Shown here: positions 53,892 through 63,101 of the stretch, piece after piece
Numbering within the stretch: the first letter of the stretch is position 1
Layout of the letters: every line of letters starts with the position of its first letter
Assembly (NCBI GenBank): GCA_041392625.1
Contig: JAWKLR010000018.1
Coordinates: 1 to 64,000, forward strand
DNA: 64,000 nt
Direction: 5' to 3'
Origin: M3007 sp041392625
Lineage (GTDB): Bacteria > Bacteroidota > Bacteroidia > Chitinophagales > Saprospiraceae
Notes under the pieces: generated by a model
What the model was told of the DNA's origin: nothing
Databases searched by the model: none
What the model saw: the letters and a program-made list of their open reading frames with translations, nothing else
Translations under genes and position numbers: made by a program

Positions 53892-56570
53892 ATGAAGAAG
53901 ATTTTACTACCCTTTCGTTTATTGCTGGTCTTACTACTGGCAGTTTTTGTAAATGGCCAACTCCAGGCACAAAATCGTGTCTCCGGACAGGTTCTTGATT
54001 CGGATGGTTCTGCAATTATTGGAGCCTCAGTGAAAGCCACCACCGGTGAAGGCGCGCTCACAGATGAAAATGGGAATTTTGCCTTTTCAGTTGGGAATTA
54101 TCCTGCCACATTGATCATTCGGTACATCGGCTATGCAGAGCAACGCATTACTGTAAATGATGGCAACCCGGTTTCCGTCACACTATCACAAAACCTCCAA
54201 CTGGATGATGTGGTTATTGTAGGTTCTCGCTTTGCTCCACGAACAGTGATTACCTCCCCGGTTCCAATCGACAATATTCGCAGAAATGATTTGGAGGCAA
54301 CCAGTCAGGTTAGTTTTGACAAACAACTGATGTATACTGTTCCCTCGTTCAACTCTACCAACCAAACCATATCCGATGCAACCGCCCATTTTGACCCGTT
54401 TGATTTGCGTGGACTCGGGCCCAGCCGGACACTTGTGCTGATCAATGGCAAGCGGAAAAATGCAAGTTCTCTGGTTTACATCAATGATACTCCAGGCAAA
54501 GGGGAAGTTGGTGTTGACATGAAAAGCATCCCTGCCGCTGCAATCGAGCGAGTGGAAATACTCCGGGACGGTGCATCTGCCCAATACGGCTCCGATGCCA
54601 TTGCCGGTGTGGTGAATGTCATTTTAAAAGAAGATTACGAATACACAACAGCCAATGTATTTGCCGGAATGACTACCGAAGGGGATGGCGAAACAATGGG
54701 CTATAATGTGAATACAGGATTCAAACTGGGAAACCGCGGATACATGAATATCACGCACTCCTTTATGGATCAAAAACACACCAATCGGGCAGGAAGCCCG
54801 GGCAAAGACGACTTGTTTGGTGTGGACGATGCATGGACAACTGCAAATCCACAACTTGGCATGACCGTTGGTCAGCCCAATCTCACCAGCGGGGATGTCT
54901 TTTTTAATGGCAATGTTGAACTTGGAGGACAGGCCGAAGCATACGGCTTTGGTGGCTTCACCTACCGCAAAGGAAGCAGTTTTGCACTGTATAGAACTCC
55001 ATACTGGAGACCTACAGACTTTGGTTTGCTGACGCCTCCCGGACAAAGCTACGAAGGATTCCAGCCGCTTTTTGATACCGATATTTTCGACAACACCCTG
55101 GTGCTCGGAGTACGCGGAGAAAAAAACAACTGGCAGTACGACATCAGTTACGATCAGGGAAGCAACTCTGTGGATTACACCGTACCAAATTCCATCAACA
55201 CATCCATGGGCTCCAAAAGCCCCACCACCTTTGATGTGGGCGGATATACCTTCAAGCACGATGTAATGAACTTCGACCTTTTCCGGAAGTGGAATCAGGT
55301 TTCCCTGTCACTGGGCTCTGAAATTCGGGTTGAGAATTTCCAGGCACGTGCAGGAGACGAGGCTTCCTACCTGGATGGTTTGAGCGCTGAAAATGCCAGC
55401 AACTACCCCGATGGATATGGCCCGGCAGGCGCACAGTCTTTCCCCGGCCTTCAGCCGCAAAATGAGGTAGATGCTGTTCGCTACAATGTTGGTGCGTATG
55501 CTGAACTGAATTATGATTTGACCGAAGACTTCCTCATCGGTGGTGCAGTGCGTACCGAGCGCTACAGCGACTTTGGAAACACAACCAACTGGAAGGCCAA
55601 TGCGCGCTACAAATTCCTGGACGACAAGGTGGTTGTCCGCGGTTCCTACTCAACCGGATTCCGCGCGCCTTCCCTCCATCAGATTTACCTGAGCAACATC
55701 CAAACCCTGATTTCCGGAGGCTCCGTTTCTGAACAGGGTACGTTCAACAACGAAAGTTCTGTATTGCGCCAGCTTGGAGTCAACCGACTGAAGCAGGAAG
55801 AAGCAGTAAACTTTACAGCAGGTCTGGCTCTGCGACCAGTCACCGGCTTGTATTTGTCTATCGACTATTACAACATCGAAGTGAACAACCGCATTGTGTA
55901 TTCATCCAGCATCAGCAGTTCGGATACAAGCAGTGTGGTATATGACATCCTTGCAGCAAACAACATTACCAGCCTTAAATTTTTCATCAATGCAGTGGAC
56001 ACCCGAACCAGTGGTATTGACCTGGTAGCCAATTACCAGTGGGCTGCAGGAAATGGAAAAGCCGGCATCAACCTGGCTGCTAACTTCAACCAAAACGAAA
56101 TCAATGGTGCGGTTTCCACTCCGGAGGTTTTGGCCACAGCCGGAATTGACATCTTCGACCGCAAGGAGCAAAGCCGGATTCTGACTGCGCGTCCGAACGA
56201 CAAGATTATTTTGGGATTGAGTTATGAAACCGAAAAATTCCGGATCAACCTGAACAATACCCGTTTCGGTGAAGTGACCTGGCAACACGTTGACAACGGC
56301 TTGAATGCATCACTTGGATTGAACGATGAAGATTTTGACCAAACGTTCAGCGCAAAAATTGTTACAGACCTGAACCTGAGCTATCAAATCACTCGCAATG
56401 TGCGATTTGGCATAGCAGCAAACAACCTGCTCAATGTTTATCCCGATGTGATTGACACAAAAGGCGACGTTGTTACCGACCTGGGAGGCCGTTTCCTCTA
56501 TCCTTGGGAAGTAAACCAGTTTGGATTTAATGGTACAACCCTGATGGCCAACCTGAACTTCAGGTTCTAA
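53892..56570 (+). CDS. TonB-dependent outer-membrane receptor
   Basis: 892 residues. Signal peptide (ends LQAQ), then a carboxypeptidase-D-like regulatory domain (NRVSGQVLDSDGSAIIGASV, DENGNFAFSV, IRYIGYAEQRITV). The plug follows (PVPIDNIRRNDLEATSQ, FDPFDLRGLGPSRTLVLING, VEILRDGASAQYGSDAIAGV). The rest is a 22-stranded barrel ending in LMANLNFRF, a normal outer-membrane terminal strand. The size and plug are those of a general siderophore/vitamin-type receptor rather than SusC, and no SusD gene is adjacent. The substrate is unknown. A stretch of AT-rich DNA with TACATTTA precedes the gene, and a perfect 14-bp terminator follows. Confidence 0.92.
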   Translation: MKKILLPFRLLLVLLLAVFVNGQLQAQNRVSGQVLDSDGSAIIGASVKATTGEGALTDENGNFAFSVGNYPATLIIRYIGYAEQRITVNDGNPVSVTLSQNLQLDDVVIVGSRFAPRTVITSPVPIDNIRRNDLEATSQVSFDKQLMYTVPSFNSTNQTISDATAHFDPFDLRGLGPSRTLVLINGKRKNASSLVYINDTPGKGEVGVDMKSIPAAAIERVEILRDGASAQYGSDAIAGVVNVILKEDYEYTTANVFAGMTTEGDGETMGYNVNTGFKLGNRGYMNITHSFMDQKHTNRAGSPGKDDLFGVDDAWTTANPQLGMTVGQPNLTSGDVFFNGNVELGGQAEAYGFGGFTYRKGSSFALYRTPYWRPTDFGLLTPPGQSYEGFQPLFDTDIFDNTLVLGVRGEKNNWQYDISYDQGSNSVDYTVPNSINTSMGSKSPTTFDVGGYTFKHDVMNFDLFRKWNQVSLSLGSEIRVENFQARAGDEASYLDGLSAENASNYPDGYGPAGAQSFPGLQPQNEVDAVRYNVGAYAELNYDLTEDFLIGGAVRTERYSDFGNTTNWKANARYKFLDDKVVVRGSYSTGFRAPSLHQIYLSNIQTLISGGSVSEQGTFNNESSVLRQLGVNRLKQEEAVNFTAGLALRPVTGLYLSIDYYNIEVNNRIVYSSSISSSDTSSVVYDILAANNITSLKFFINAVDTRTSGIDLVANYQWAAGNGKAGINLAANFNQNEINGAVSTPEVLATAGIDIFDRKEQSRILTARPNDKIILGLSYETEKFRINLNNTRFGEVTWQHVDNGLNASLGLNDEDFDQTFSAKIVTDLNLSYQITRNVRFGIAANNLLNVYPDVIDTKGDVVTDLGGRFLYPWEVNQFGFNGTTLMANLNFRF

Positions 56571-56596
56571 GCCAAATATTAGTCTGATAAAAACAA

Positions 56597-56635
56597 GCGG
56601 CCTTCCAATCACCATGATTGGAAGGCCGCCTTTTT
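56597..56635 (+). terminator. Intrinsic terminator of the TonB-dependent receptor gene
   Basis: GCGGCCTTCCAATC-ACCAT-GATTGGAAGGCCGC, a perfect 14-bp stem followed by CTTTTT. It also lies at the 3' side of the converging GH18 gene. Confidence 0.95.
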
Positions 56636-56667
56636 ATTTTAAGTGGATATCTAAATTAAATTTACAA

Positions 56668-57846
56668 TCACATTTTTACAAACCGCCCCATTTGCCAACT
56701 ACCGGAAATATTGGCCTGAACCGCATACAATCCCGGTGAAAGCCCTGAAACGTCCAGGGAAGTATTGTTTGATTCCAAAATCAGTCCGCCTCGCAGATCA
56801 AATACGCGAACCATCGTGGCACCATCAACCCGAAGCAAGTCGGTCGCCGGATTTGGATAGACATTCAAAGCCTGAAAAACCGGATTTTGTGTATTTGAAA
56901 TGGGATTTACAACAGCATCAATTGCTCTCAATAACGACAAGTGCTTCAGATCCGGGTCCAATACATCCTGTCCCAATTCCCACATCATCACGCCAGACAG
57001 GTTTTGATCCATAGCCAAATGCACCTTGCTCTGAATCATGGGAATCCCGTTGTAATACCGTTCATCCACCTGGTCGAGGTAGGCATAGCTGGTATCCAGA
57101 GAAACGATGTATCGAAACGTGAAGGAGGTAACGGGCAGATTCGCAAAGTTGTATCCATAAAATGGCATTCCCAGGGTCAGGTTCTCTGGTGCAACGCCTT
57201 GATTTTGCCAATAGCCAATGCAATCTTCAGCCCACCAATACGGACTGTGCTGACCCGGATTGCTGGGGTCCCATGGCCCGCGCAAATCATACACCATCAT
57301 GTTCACCCAATCAAATGCCGCCAAGGCAGCATTGGTGATTTGTGGGTACCGATGTGATCCCGGTAGTGCTGCAGTGAGCGGGATGCCCAAGGGCTGCAAT
57401 GCCGCTTTTAAATCCAATACAAATGGGCTGTAATAGCTATCTACGTATTGCCATTCCAAATCCACATCCACACCATCTATATCATTTGCCTGTACATAAT
57501 CCAGGATCAGGTTGATGAATGTAGCCCGATTGGCATCCTGCATCCAGAAATCCCAGGCGGCGTCCACATCCGGAGCCAAATATCCGCCTGCCAGTGAAAT
57601 AAAGGCTTCTGCCCCGGCATCGTGAATGGACTGAACAACCGGCTCTATATCATACCCAGAGGCTGAAATTACTCCATCCATATTGGGGTTGACAAAGGCA
57701 ATATTGACGTGGGTACACCGTTCCAGTTCCAGGCTAGACAGATTATCAAAGCGATACGTCGGAAGGTAGCCCACCACCCGAAACGAGGATTGAGCCTGGA
57801 GGGAAAAAGAAATAAAAAAAAGAAGGACTGGTAAAAATCGGTTCAT
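56668..57846 (-). CDS. GH18 chitinase-like protein with type A T9SS sorting domain
   Basis: About 392 residues from the ATG at 57846, which starts a signal peptide (MNRFLPVLLFFISFSLQAQ). The open frame runs further upstream but without a plausible start. The GH18 barrel has the SLAGG strand and the catalytic DGVDVDLEW (D-x-x-D-x-D-x-E, proton donor Glu). MPFYGYNF and GVMMWELGQD are the later conserved strands. The C-terminus is a type A T9SS domain (VYPNPATDLLRVDG, VRVFDLRGGLIL, GLYAVQA, GRFVKM). It should be a secreted or cell-attached chitinase or endo-beta-GlcNAcase. Confidence 0.9.
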   Translation of the reverse strand: MNRFLPVLLFFISFSLQAQSSFRVVGYLPTYRFDNLSSLELERCTHVNIAFVNPNMDGVISASGYDIEPVVQSIHDAGAEAFISLAGGYLAPDVDAAWDFWMQDANRATFINLILDYVQANDIDGVDVDLEWQYVDSYYSPFVLDLKAALQPLGIPLTAALPGSHRYPQITNAALAAFDWVNMMVYDLRGPWDPSNPGQHSPYWWAEDCIGYWQNQGVAPENLTLGMPFYGYNFANLPVTSFTFRYIVSLDTSYAYLDQVDERYYNGIPMIQSKVHLAMDQNLSGVMMWELGQDVLDPDLKHLSLLRAIDAVVNPISNTQNPVFQALNVYPNPATDLLRVDGATMVRVFDLRGGLILESNNTSLDVSGLSPGLYAVQANISGSWQMGRFVKM

Positions 57847-58181
57847 CTTGCAGGATTGGTTTAGAATTTGTCCCAAATTTATACTTGGAATTATGCGCGT
57901 GCAGAAAAGCCCTAAAAATAAGATTAATTCGTCATATTTCAGTTGGAAATCCCAAAGGCTAAAATGAACGAAAGCAGAATCCAAATGTTAAAAGAAAGCT
58001 GCTTGGTTGTTGGAAATAGTTACAGGTCGAATAATCCGACAGAACAACCAAAAATGCGGAACTTTGCCCTGGAGGGCCATCTGGCCACCTGCTTTACTTA
58101 TTAATCCAAAACGGTAAGCACCAATTAGTTTCCGGTGGTGCAAGCCTGGACTCATAGTATGAGTCTGACACCTGGAATGTT
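57847..58181. promoter_or_regulatory. Divergent region between GH18 gene and bshA
   Basis: 335 bases without a supported gene. The only clear feature is a perfect palindrome GACTCAT-AGT-ATGAGTC at 58149-58165, 16 bases before the bshA ATG, where it could bind a regulator or shield the translation start. No convincing -7/-33 pair was found. Confidence 0.45.
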
Positions 58182-59324
58182 ATGAAAATAGGAATAGTTT
58201 GCTATCCAACCTACGGTGGTTCGGGCGTTGTCGCTACCGAATTAGGCCTGGGTTTGGCACGACGTGGGCACGAAGTCCACTTCATTACGTACCGCCGGCC
58301 GGTTCGCCTGGCGCATTTTCACGAAAATGTGTTTTACCATGAAGTAGATAATGAGGATTACCCTCTTTTTGAATACCCGCCCTACGATACCGCATTGGCA
58401 TCTACCATCGTAGATGTAGTGAAATACCAAAACCTGGATATCCTGCATGTTCATTACGCTATTCCACATGCTGCGGTAGCCTATATGGCGAAAAAAATCC
58501 TGCTTCAGGAGGGTCGTTACCTTCCGGTAATCACCACCCTGCACGGCACCGATATTACCCTGGTTGGGAACAACCGAACCTTCGCTCCGGTCGTGGCATT
58601 CAGTATCAACAAAAGCGATGGGGTTACGGCTGTATCAGAAAGCCTGAAAAAAGACACGCTCAGTCAATTCGATATCAAGCAAGACATTGAAGTGATTTAC
58701 AACTTCATTGATTTCGAGCGTTTCCGAAAACTGGACAAAGAGCATTTTAAAAAAATCATCGCCCCGGATGGCGAACGCATCATAGCACACACCTCCAACT
58801 TCAGGAAGGTAAAACGGGTGGAGGACGTGGTTCATATTTTCAAACGAATCCACGATAAAATCCCATCCAAGTTGCTCATGATTGGCGACGGTCCCGAGCG
58901 CCCCAATGCCGAACGGCTTTGCCGGGAGCTGGGAATTTGTCAGGATGTGCGCTACCTGGGCAAACAGGATGCAATCGAAGAATTGCTCGCCATCTGTGAT
59001 CTTTTCATCATCCCGTCTGAGAATGAGAGTTTCGGACTTTCAGCACTTGAAGCAATGGCCTGCGGTGTACCCGTTATTTCGAGCAACAGCGGGGGCCTTC
59101 CGGAGGTCAATATCCACGGAGAAACCGGCTTCCTCAGTTCGCCCGGAAATATCGAGGACATGGCAAAACATTCCATTGAACTGCTGGGAAATGAGGAAAA
59201 ATTGCAGCAATTTCGCGCCAAAGCGGTAGAACAAGCCAAACGATTCGATTTGAACAATGTTCTGCCACATTACGAGGCCTATTACCAGGCCATTATGGAA
59301 AAAAGTGCTTTAAAAGTCGATTGA
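58182..59324 (+). CDS. bshA: N-acetyl-alpha-D-glucosaminyl L-malate synthase
   Basis: GT4-family glycosyltransferase that joins UDP-GlcNAc to L-malate, the first step of bacillithiol synthesis. The 380-residue protein begins MKIGIVCYPTYGGSGVVATE, a very characteristic BshA N-terminus. HVHYAIPHA and ITTLHGTDITLVG mark the acceptor domain, and SNFRKVKRVEDV, IGDGPER and PSENESFGLSALEAMACGVP the donor domain. bshB and bshC are not in the window. The stop codon overlaps the hemC start (TGATG), so the two are translationally coupled. Confidence 0.95.
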   Translation: MKIGIVCYPTYGGSGVVATELGLGLARRGHEVHFITYRRPVRLAHFHENVFYHEVDNEDYPLFEYPPYDTALASTIVDVVKYQNLDILHVHYAIPHAAVAYMAKKILLQEGRYLPVITTLHGTDITLVGNNRTFAPVVAFSINKSDGVTAVSESLKKDTLSQFDIKQDIEVIYNFIDFERFRKLDKEHFKKIIAPDGERIIAHTSNFRKVKRVEDVVHIFKRIHDKIPSKLLMIGDGPERPNAERLCRELGICQDVRYLGKQDAIEELLAICDLFIIPSENESFGLSALEAMACGVPVISSNSGGLPEVNIHGETGFLSSPGNIEDMAKHSIELLGNEEKLQQFRAKAVEQAKRFDLNNVLPHYEAYYQAIMEKSALKVD

Positions 59325-60205
59325 TGTTACGAATTGGAACCCGCGGAAGCAAACTCGCCCTCTGGCAAGCTCATTACACACAGGATGCATTGACCCAACT
59401 GGGCATTGAAAGTGAATTGGTGATCATCAAAACCCAGGGAGACCGAATCCAGGATATTGGTTTTGATAAAATGGAAGGCAAAGGTTTTTTTACAAAAGAA
59501 ATTGAAGAACACCTCCTTCGGGGCGAAATTGATTTGGCGGTCCACTCCATGAAAGACATGCCAACGTCTCAGCCAGACGGACTCTGCCTGACCGCAGTTT
59601 CCTACCGCGACAAGGCCCACGACTTATTGCTTATTCGTCCGGAAAGCACGGACAACAGCCAGGTGTTTAAAATCAAACAAAATGCCGTCGTTGGCACCTC
59701 TGCAGCCCGACGAAAAGCACAAATAAAAGACTTTCGGCCAGATGTCGAAATCAAAGACCTGCGCGGCAATGTACCTACGCGGGTAGATAAACTTCGGGAA
59801 GGACAATACGATGCAATCTTTGTCGCCGCAGCCGGTACCAACCGACTTCAGTTAGACCTCAGCGACCTGATTGTGGTGGAACTCAATCCCCGTGAATTTA
59901 TACCGGCACCAGCTCAGGGCGTACTTACCTGGCAAACCAATGCCAATGATATTCCCACCCGAAAGGTGCTCCAAAAACTGCATCAATCCAGTGTAGCGGT
60001 CTGCACCAACATCGAGCGGACGGTACTCCAGAAAATGGACGGTGGCTGTCAAATGCCCCTCGGAGTGTATTGTGAACGCGATGCCGATGGGAATTTCCAT
60101 GCATTTGCAGCCTGCGAACGCAACGGAAAAATGATTCGCAGCCGCCATTCTCAAAACACCGTACACGGGCTGGCCGACCGGATTCTCCGCGATTTATTGG
60201 TTTGA
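59324..60205 (+). CDS. hemC: Porphobilinogen deaminase (hydroxymethylbilane synthase)
   Basis: Condenses four porphobilinogens into hydroxymethylbilane for haem synthesis. 293 residues. The ATG at 59324 overlaps the bshA TGA. Conserved pieces are RIGTRGSKLALWQA, HSMKDMPTSQPDGL (catalytic Asp), TSAARRKAQIKDFRPD, RGNVPTRVDKL and the dipyrromethane-cofactor cysteine C242 in MDGGCQMPLGVYC. Its last 12 bases overlap the 3' end of psuG on the opposite strand. No other haem gene is adjacent. Confidence 0.97.
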   Translation: MLRIGTRGSKLALWQAHYTQDALTQLGIESELVIIKTQGDRIQDIGFDKMEGKGFFTKEIEEHLLRGEIDLAVHSMKDMPTSQPDGLCLTAVSYRDKAHDLLLIRPESTDNSQVFKIKQNAVVGTSAARRKAQIKDFRPDVEIKDLRGNVPTRVDKLREGQYDAIFVAAAGTNRLQLDLSDLIVVELNPREFIPAPAQGVLTWQTNANDIPTRKVLQKLHQSSVAVCTNIERTVLQKMDGGCQMPLGVYCERDADGNFHAFAACERNGKMIRSRHSQNTVHGLADRILRDLLV

Positions 60206-61120
60206 TTTCTCCCGCGCAAAAGCCAGTGCGACCTGCGCTCCCAGGCGGACGTTGTTCAGAGCAAGCGCACAGTTGGCATCCAGGCTTTTTCCCGAAGTAA
60301 GCTGTTCTATTTTGCTCAACAGAAACGGTGTAAGTCGTTTCCCTTTTATTCCATTGGACTGGGCAAGGTCCAAGGCTTCTGAAATGGTCTGCTCAATGGC
60401 ATCAGATTCAATGGCGTGGGCATGAGGGATTGGATTTGCAATCAAAACACCTCCACCAGGATCAAGGGCCCATTGGGTGTGTAAAAAGCGGGCCAGCTCC
60501 TCCGGTGTATCCAGCCGGTGTTCCAGGCCATGCCCACTGCATCGCGAATAAAATGCAGGAAACTCATTGGTTTGATATCCGATAACCGGAACTCCCATGG
60601 TTTCGAGATATTCCAGGGTCAGACCCAAATCCAGGATGGCTTTTGCGCCTGCACTGATGACAGCAACGGGCGTCCGTGAGAGTTCCTGCAAGTCGGCTGA
60701 GACATCCATGGTCTCTGCTGCTCCGCGATGCGCACCACCAATCCCACCAGTCGAGAATATCCGGATTCCTGCATGGGCTGCAACCATCATGGTGGATGCC
60801 ACGGTGGTTGCCCCATTCAACCCCTGGCTGAGTGCATAAGCCATATCGCGCCGACTGAGTTTTGGTACATCCGGTCCATTTTGCGCAAACCATTGGAGTT
60901 CGCTTTCGCTCAGGCCTGCATGCATTTTCCCATTCAACACGGCGCAGGTAGCGGGAACAACCCCTTCCGCCCGTGCAGCAGCTTCTAGTTCCCGGGCCAA
61001 CTCCAGGTTTCTGGGGTAGGGCATGCCGTGAGCGATGATGGTGCTTTCCAGTGCAAGGACAGCCTCACCGGCAGACAGGGCCCGAGCCACTTCTTCAGAA
61101 AGGACTGGTTTCATATGCAT
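60194..61120 (-). CDS. psuG: Pseudouridine-5'-phosphate glycosidase
   Basis: Cleaves (reversibly) pseudouridine 5'-phosphate to uracil and ribose 5-phosphate. The 308-residue protein has the family blocks ALESTIIAHGMPYPRNLE, GVVPATCAVLNGKMHAGL, KLSRRDMAYALSQGLNGATT, FSTGGIGGAHRGAAETMDVS and a NPIPHAHAI segment. The partner kinase psuK is not next to it. It overlaps the hemC end by 12 bases (convergent). The phosphatase gene at 61136-62782 lies immediately upstream on the same strand, 15 bases away, so they may be co-transcribed. An ATG two codons downstream is also possible. Confidence 0.96.
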   Translation of the reverse strand: MHMKPVLSEEVARALSAGEAVLALESTIIAHGMPYPRNLELARELEAAARAEGVVPATCAVLNGKMHAGLSESELQWFAQNGPDVPKLSRRDMAYALSQGLNGATTVASTMMVAAHAGIRIFSTGGIGGAHRGAAETMDVSADLQELSRTPVAVISAGAKAILDLGLTLEYLETMGVPVIGYQTNEFPAFYSRCSGHGLEHRLDTPEELARFLHTQWALDPGGGVLIANPIPHAHAIESDAIEQTISEALDLAQSNGIKGKRLTPFLLSKIEQLTSGKSLDANCALALNNVRLGAQVALAFAREKSNQ

Positions 61121-61135
61121 GTATTTTTCAGGTCA

Positions 61136-62782
61136 TCAATCCCAAAACCCATCCAGCACCTTTCCGCTGCTGCCATTTGGTTCCATAATGCGCAGCATGG
61201 CCGCCAGCGTTGGAGCAATATCCACAATGGTTACAGGCTTCACGTTCCACCCCTTTTTGATATGCCAACCGTACCAGATCAAGGGCACGTGGGTGTCGTA
61301 GCTATAGCCGCTGGAGTGTGTGGTTCCGGCTTTTCCATAGTATTTAAAATCCGAGTTCCAGGCTGGCTCCAGGAGGAATACCACATCCCCGGTTCGCTTA
61401 GGATGAATAGACCGCCGGATGAGTGCACTGTGCGGGTATTCAGCCGGCAGCATCATAGCCTCTTCAACGCTGAATGCGCCATAGACTCCATCTTGTTTTT
61501 TAATAAAATCAACGGCGATTTGACAGGCTTTTTCTTTTGTCAACTTGGACTTTGCCAGTTGCTCATAGTTAAACCAAACATGTTGATTTTTTACCCAGTG
61601 AATGTATGTTCCGGGCAGGCTTGTACGGGCAGAAAACAAACTATCCAGGGATGTCTGAAGTTTGCGCTGTGAAAACGAACCGGCCGGTATATCCAGGTCG
61701 GTCATGTGCCGACAGGTTTCTGCTGCCCCGTGATCGGCAGTTAAAAACACCAGGACATTTTCCTTTCCAAGCGTGTTATCCAGGTATTTTAGCAGGCGGG
61801 CCAGTTCCTCATCCAGACGGAGGTAGGTATCCTGGGTTTCTTCGGCGTGAATGCCGAAACGGTGTCCGCAATAATCGGTTGATGAAAAGGAAAGGCATAG
61901 AAAATCAGTAGCAGTTGACTTACCCAACTTTAGCGTTTCCAATGCATGCAGCGCAAAATCCATGGTAAAACTGTTTCCGAATGGGGTCTCTCGCAGGTCT
62001 GCATAGTTTCCTTTGGTTGTTACCATAGCAGGCAGATCGTAAGGAAAGCGGCCATCTGTATTGGGAGACAGTCTTTTTTCGTACTCATCCCACCCCGGAA
62101 AACTGGGTTTGTAGGCAGTTTTAGGCGCCATTGGGTACCAGGGCTTTGCCATGTATTGAGCGCTTAGTCCTTTGTCATTGAACTCCTGAACCCAACCAGG
62201 CAGTTGGAGTGAATCCTGGTAGTAGGTTGAAGTAACCCAGTTGCCTGTTTCATCATCAAACCAAAAACAACCATTGGGTATGTGTCCGGCAGGCAGGATA
62301 CTGCCCCGGTCTTTCAGGCATATGGCATACACCCTGGATTCCATGGCATTGGACAAGCGCAATTCATCCGTAATAGTCGTCGTCAGCAGCACCCTTGGCG
62401 AATGCATTCCATACTTGCTGGTAGTACCAACAGATTGCACCGTGGTATCCTTGGTTACATAGCGTTTCCGTCCCCAGGAGCGGTCGTACCAATCATTCCC
62501 GACAATCCCGTGCAAGGATGGGTAAGCCCCGGTGTAAATGGCTGCATGCCCCGGAGCAGTATAGGTGGGCACATAGTCAAAATGTGTGTTTTCACACGAT
62601 TGCCCCTCCCTCAGTAGTCGCTTAAATCCGTCGTTTCCATATTGGTCGTAATAGCGGTACAAATAATCGTAGCGCATTTGATCCACTACAATACCTACCA
62701 CCAGTTTAGGGCGGGATACCTGAGCGTATGAAATGGAAATAAAACTAAGTATAAGAGCGAGTGTGCTAACTACCTTCTGCAT
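61136..62782 (-). CDS. PafA-type alkaline phosphatase
   Basis: The 548-residue exported phosphatase of the alkaline phosphatase superfamily has a signal peptide ending SYAQ. The active-site pattern matches the Chryseobacterium PafA enzyme almost residue for residue: Thr75 nucleophile in YTAPGHA, Asn96, Lys157 and Arg159 in LKDRGSILPAGH, Asp/His in SSTDYCGHRFG, AspHis in TADHGAAE, and a late His in YDTHVPLIW. These correspond to PafA T79/N100/K162/R164 with a constant 4-5 residue offset. Using Thr instead of Ser is the PafA hallmark. It should hydrolyse phosphate monoesters in the periplasm. A TACTTTTG box (62861-62854) lies upstream. Confidence 0.9.
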   Translation of the reverse strand: MQKVVSTLALILSFISISYAQVSRPKLVVGIVVDQMRYDYLYRYYDQYGNDGFKRLLREGQSCENTHFDYVPTYTAPGHAAIYTGAYPSLHGIVGNDWYDRSWGRKRYVTKDTTVQSVGTTSKYGMHSPRVLLTTTITDELRLSNAMESRVYAICLKDRGSILPAGHIPNGCFWFDDETGNWVTSTYYQDSLQLPGWVQEFNDKGLSAQYMAKPWYPMAPKTAYKPSFPGWDEYEKRLSPNTDGRFPYDLPAMVTTKGNYADLRETPFGNSFTMDFALHALETLKLGKSTATDFLCLSFSSTDYCGHRFGIHAEETQDTYLRLDEELARLLKYLDNTLGKENVLVFLTADHGAAETCRHMTDLDIPAGSFSQRKLQTSLDSLFSARTSLPGTYIHWVKNQHVWFNYEQLAKSKLTKEKACQIAVDFIKKQDGVYGAFSVEEAMMLPAEYPHSALIRRSIHPKRTGDVVFLLEPAWNSDFKYYGKAGTTHSSGYSYDTHVPLIWYGWHIKKGWNVKPVTIVDIAPTLAAMLRIMEPNGSSGKVLDGFWD

Positions 62783-62910
62783 GGTGCGTGCTGTTTATTA
62801 GGTGGGCTTCCGAGATCGCTTCAAAATTCTATGAAGCAGAACAAATATCGCCGCAAAAGTACAGCGTATTAATTTCTCAGACCGGAACAGCAGGTAAAAT
62901 GTGTGTAAAC

Positions 62911-62990
62911 TAGTGGTAAGTAGTAAGTAGTAAGTGGCCAGAAGACTTACCACTTACCACTTACCACTTACTACTTATCACTTACCACTA
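62911..62990. repeat. Heptamer-repeat hairpin, copy 3 (variant unit)
   Basis: The left arm is AGTGGTA-AGTAGTA-AGTAGTA-AGTGG. The right arm (62946-62990) carries six reverse-complement units (TACCACT, TACTACT and similar). The unit is AGTRGTA, against AGTRGTC in copies 1 and 2. It lies in the 319-base divergent gap between the PafA-type gene and the RND adaptor, which also holds a TACTTTTG box at 63051-63058. Confidence 0.85.
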
Positions 62991-63101
62991 ATAATCAATT
63001 AAAGTACAATTTGTTCTGGGCACTTCGACGGTTTAAAACAATGCATTGCGTACTTTTGCACATATTTTAGGTTCGAACGGGCCGCTTGATTGATAAAAGT
63101 G

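Noticed and set aside
53892..56570. SusC-type glycan importer
   Set aside because: No SusD gene is adjacent, and the plug and length suit a general TonB-dependent receptor.
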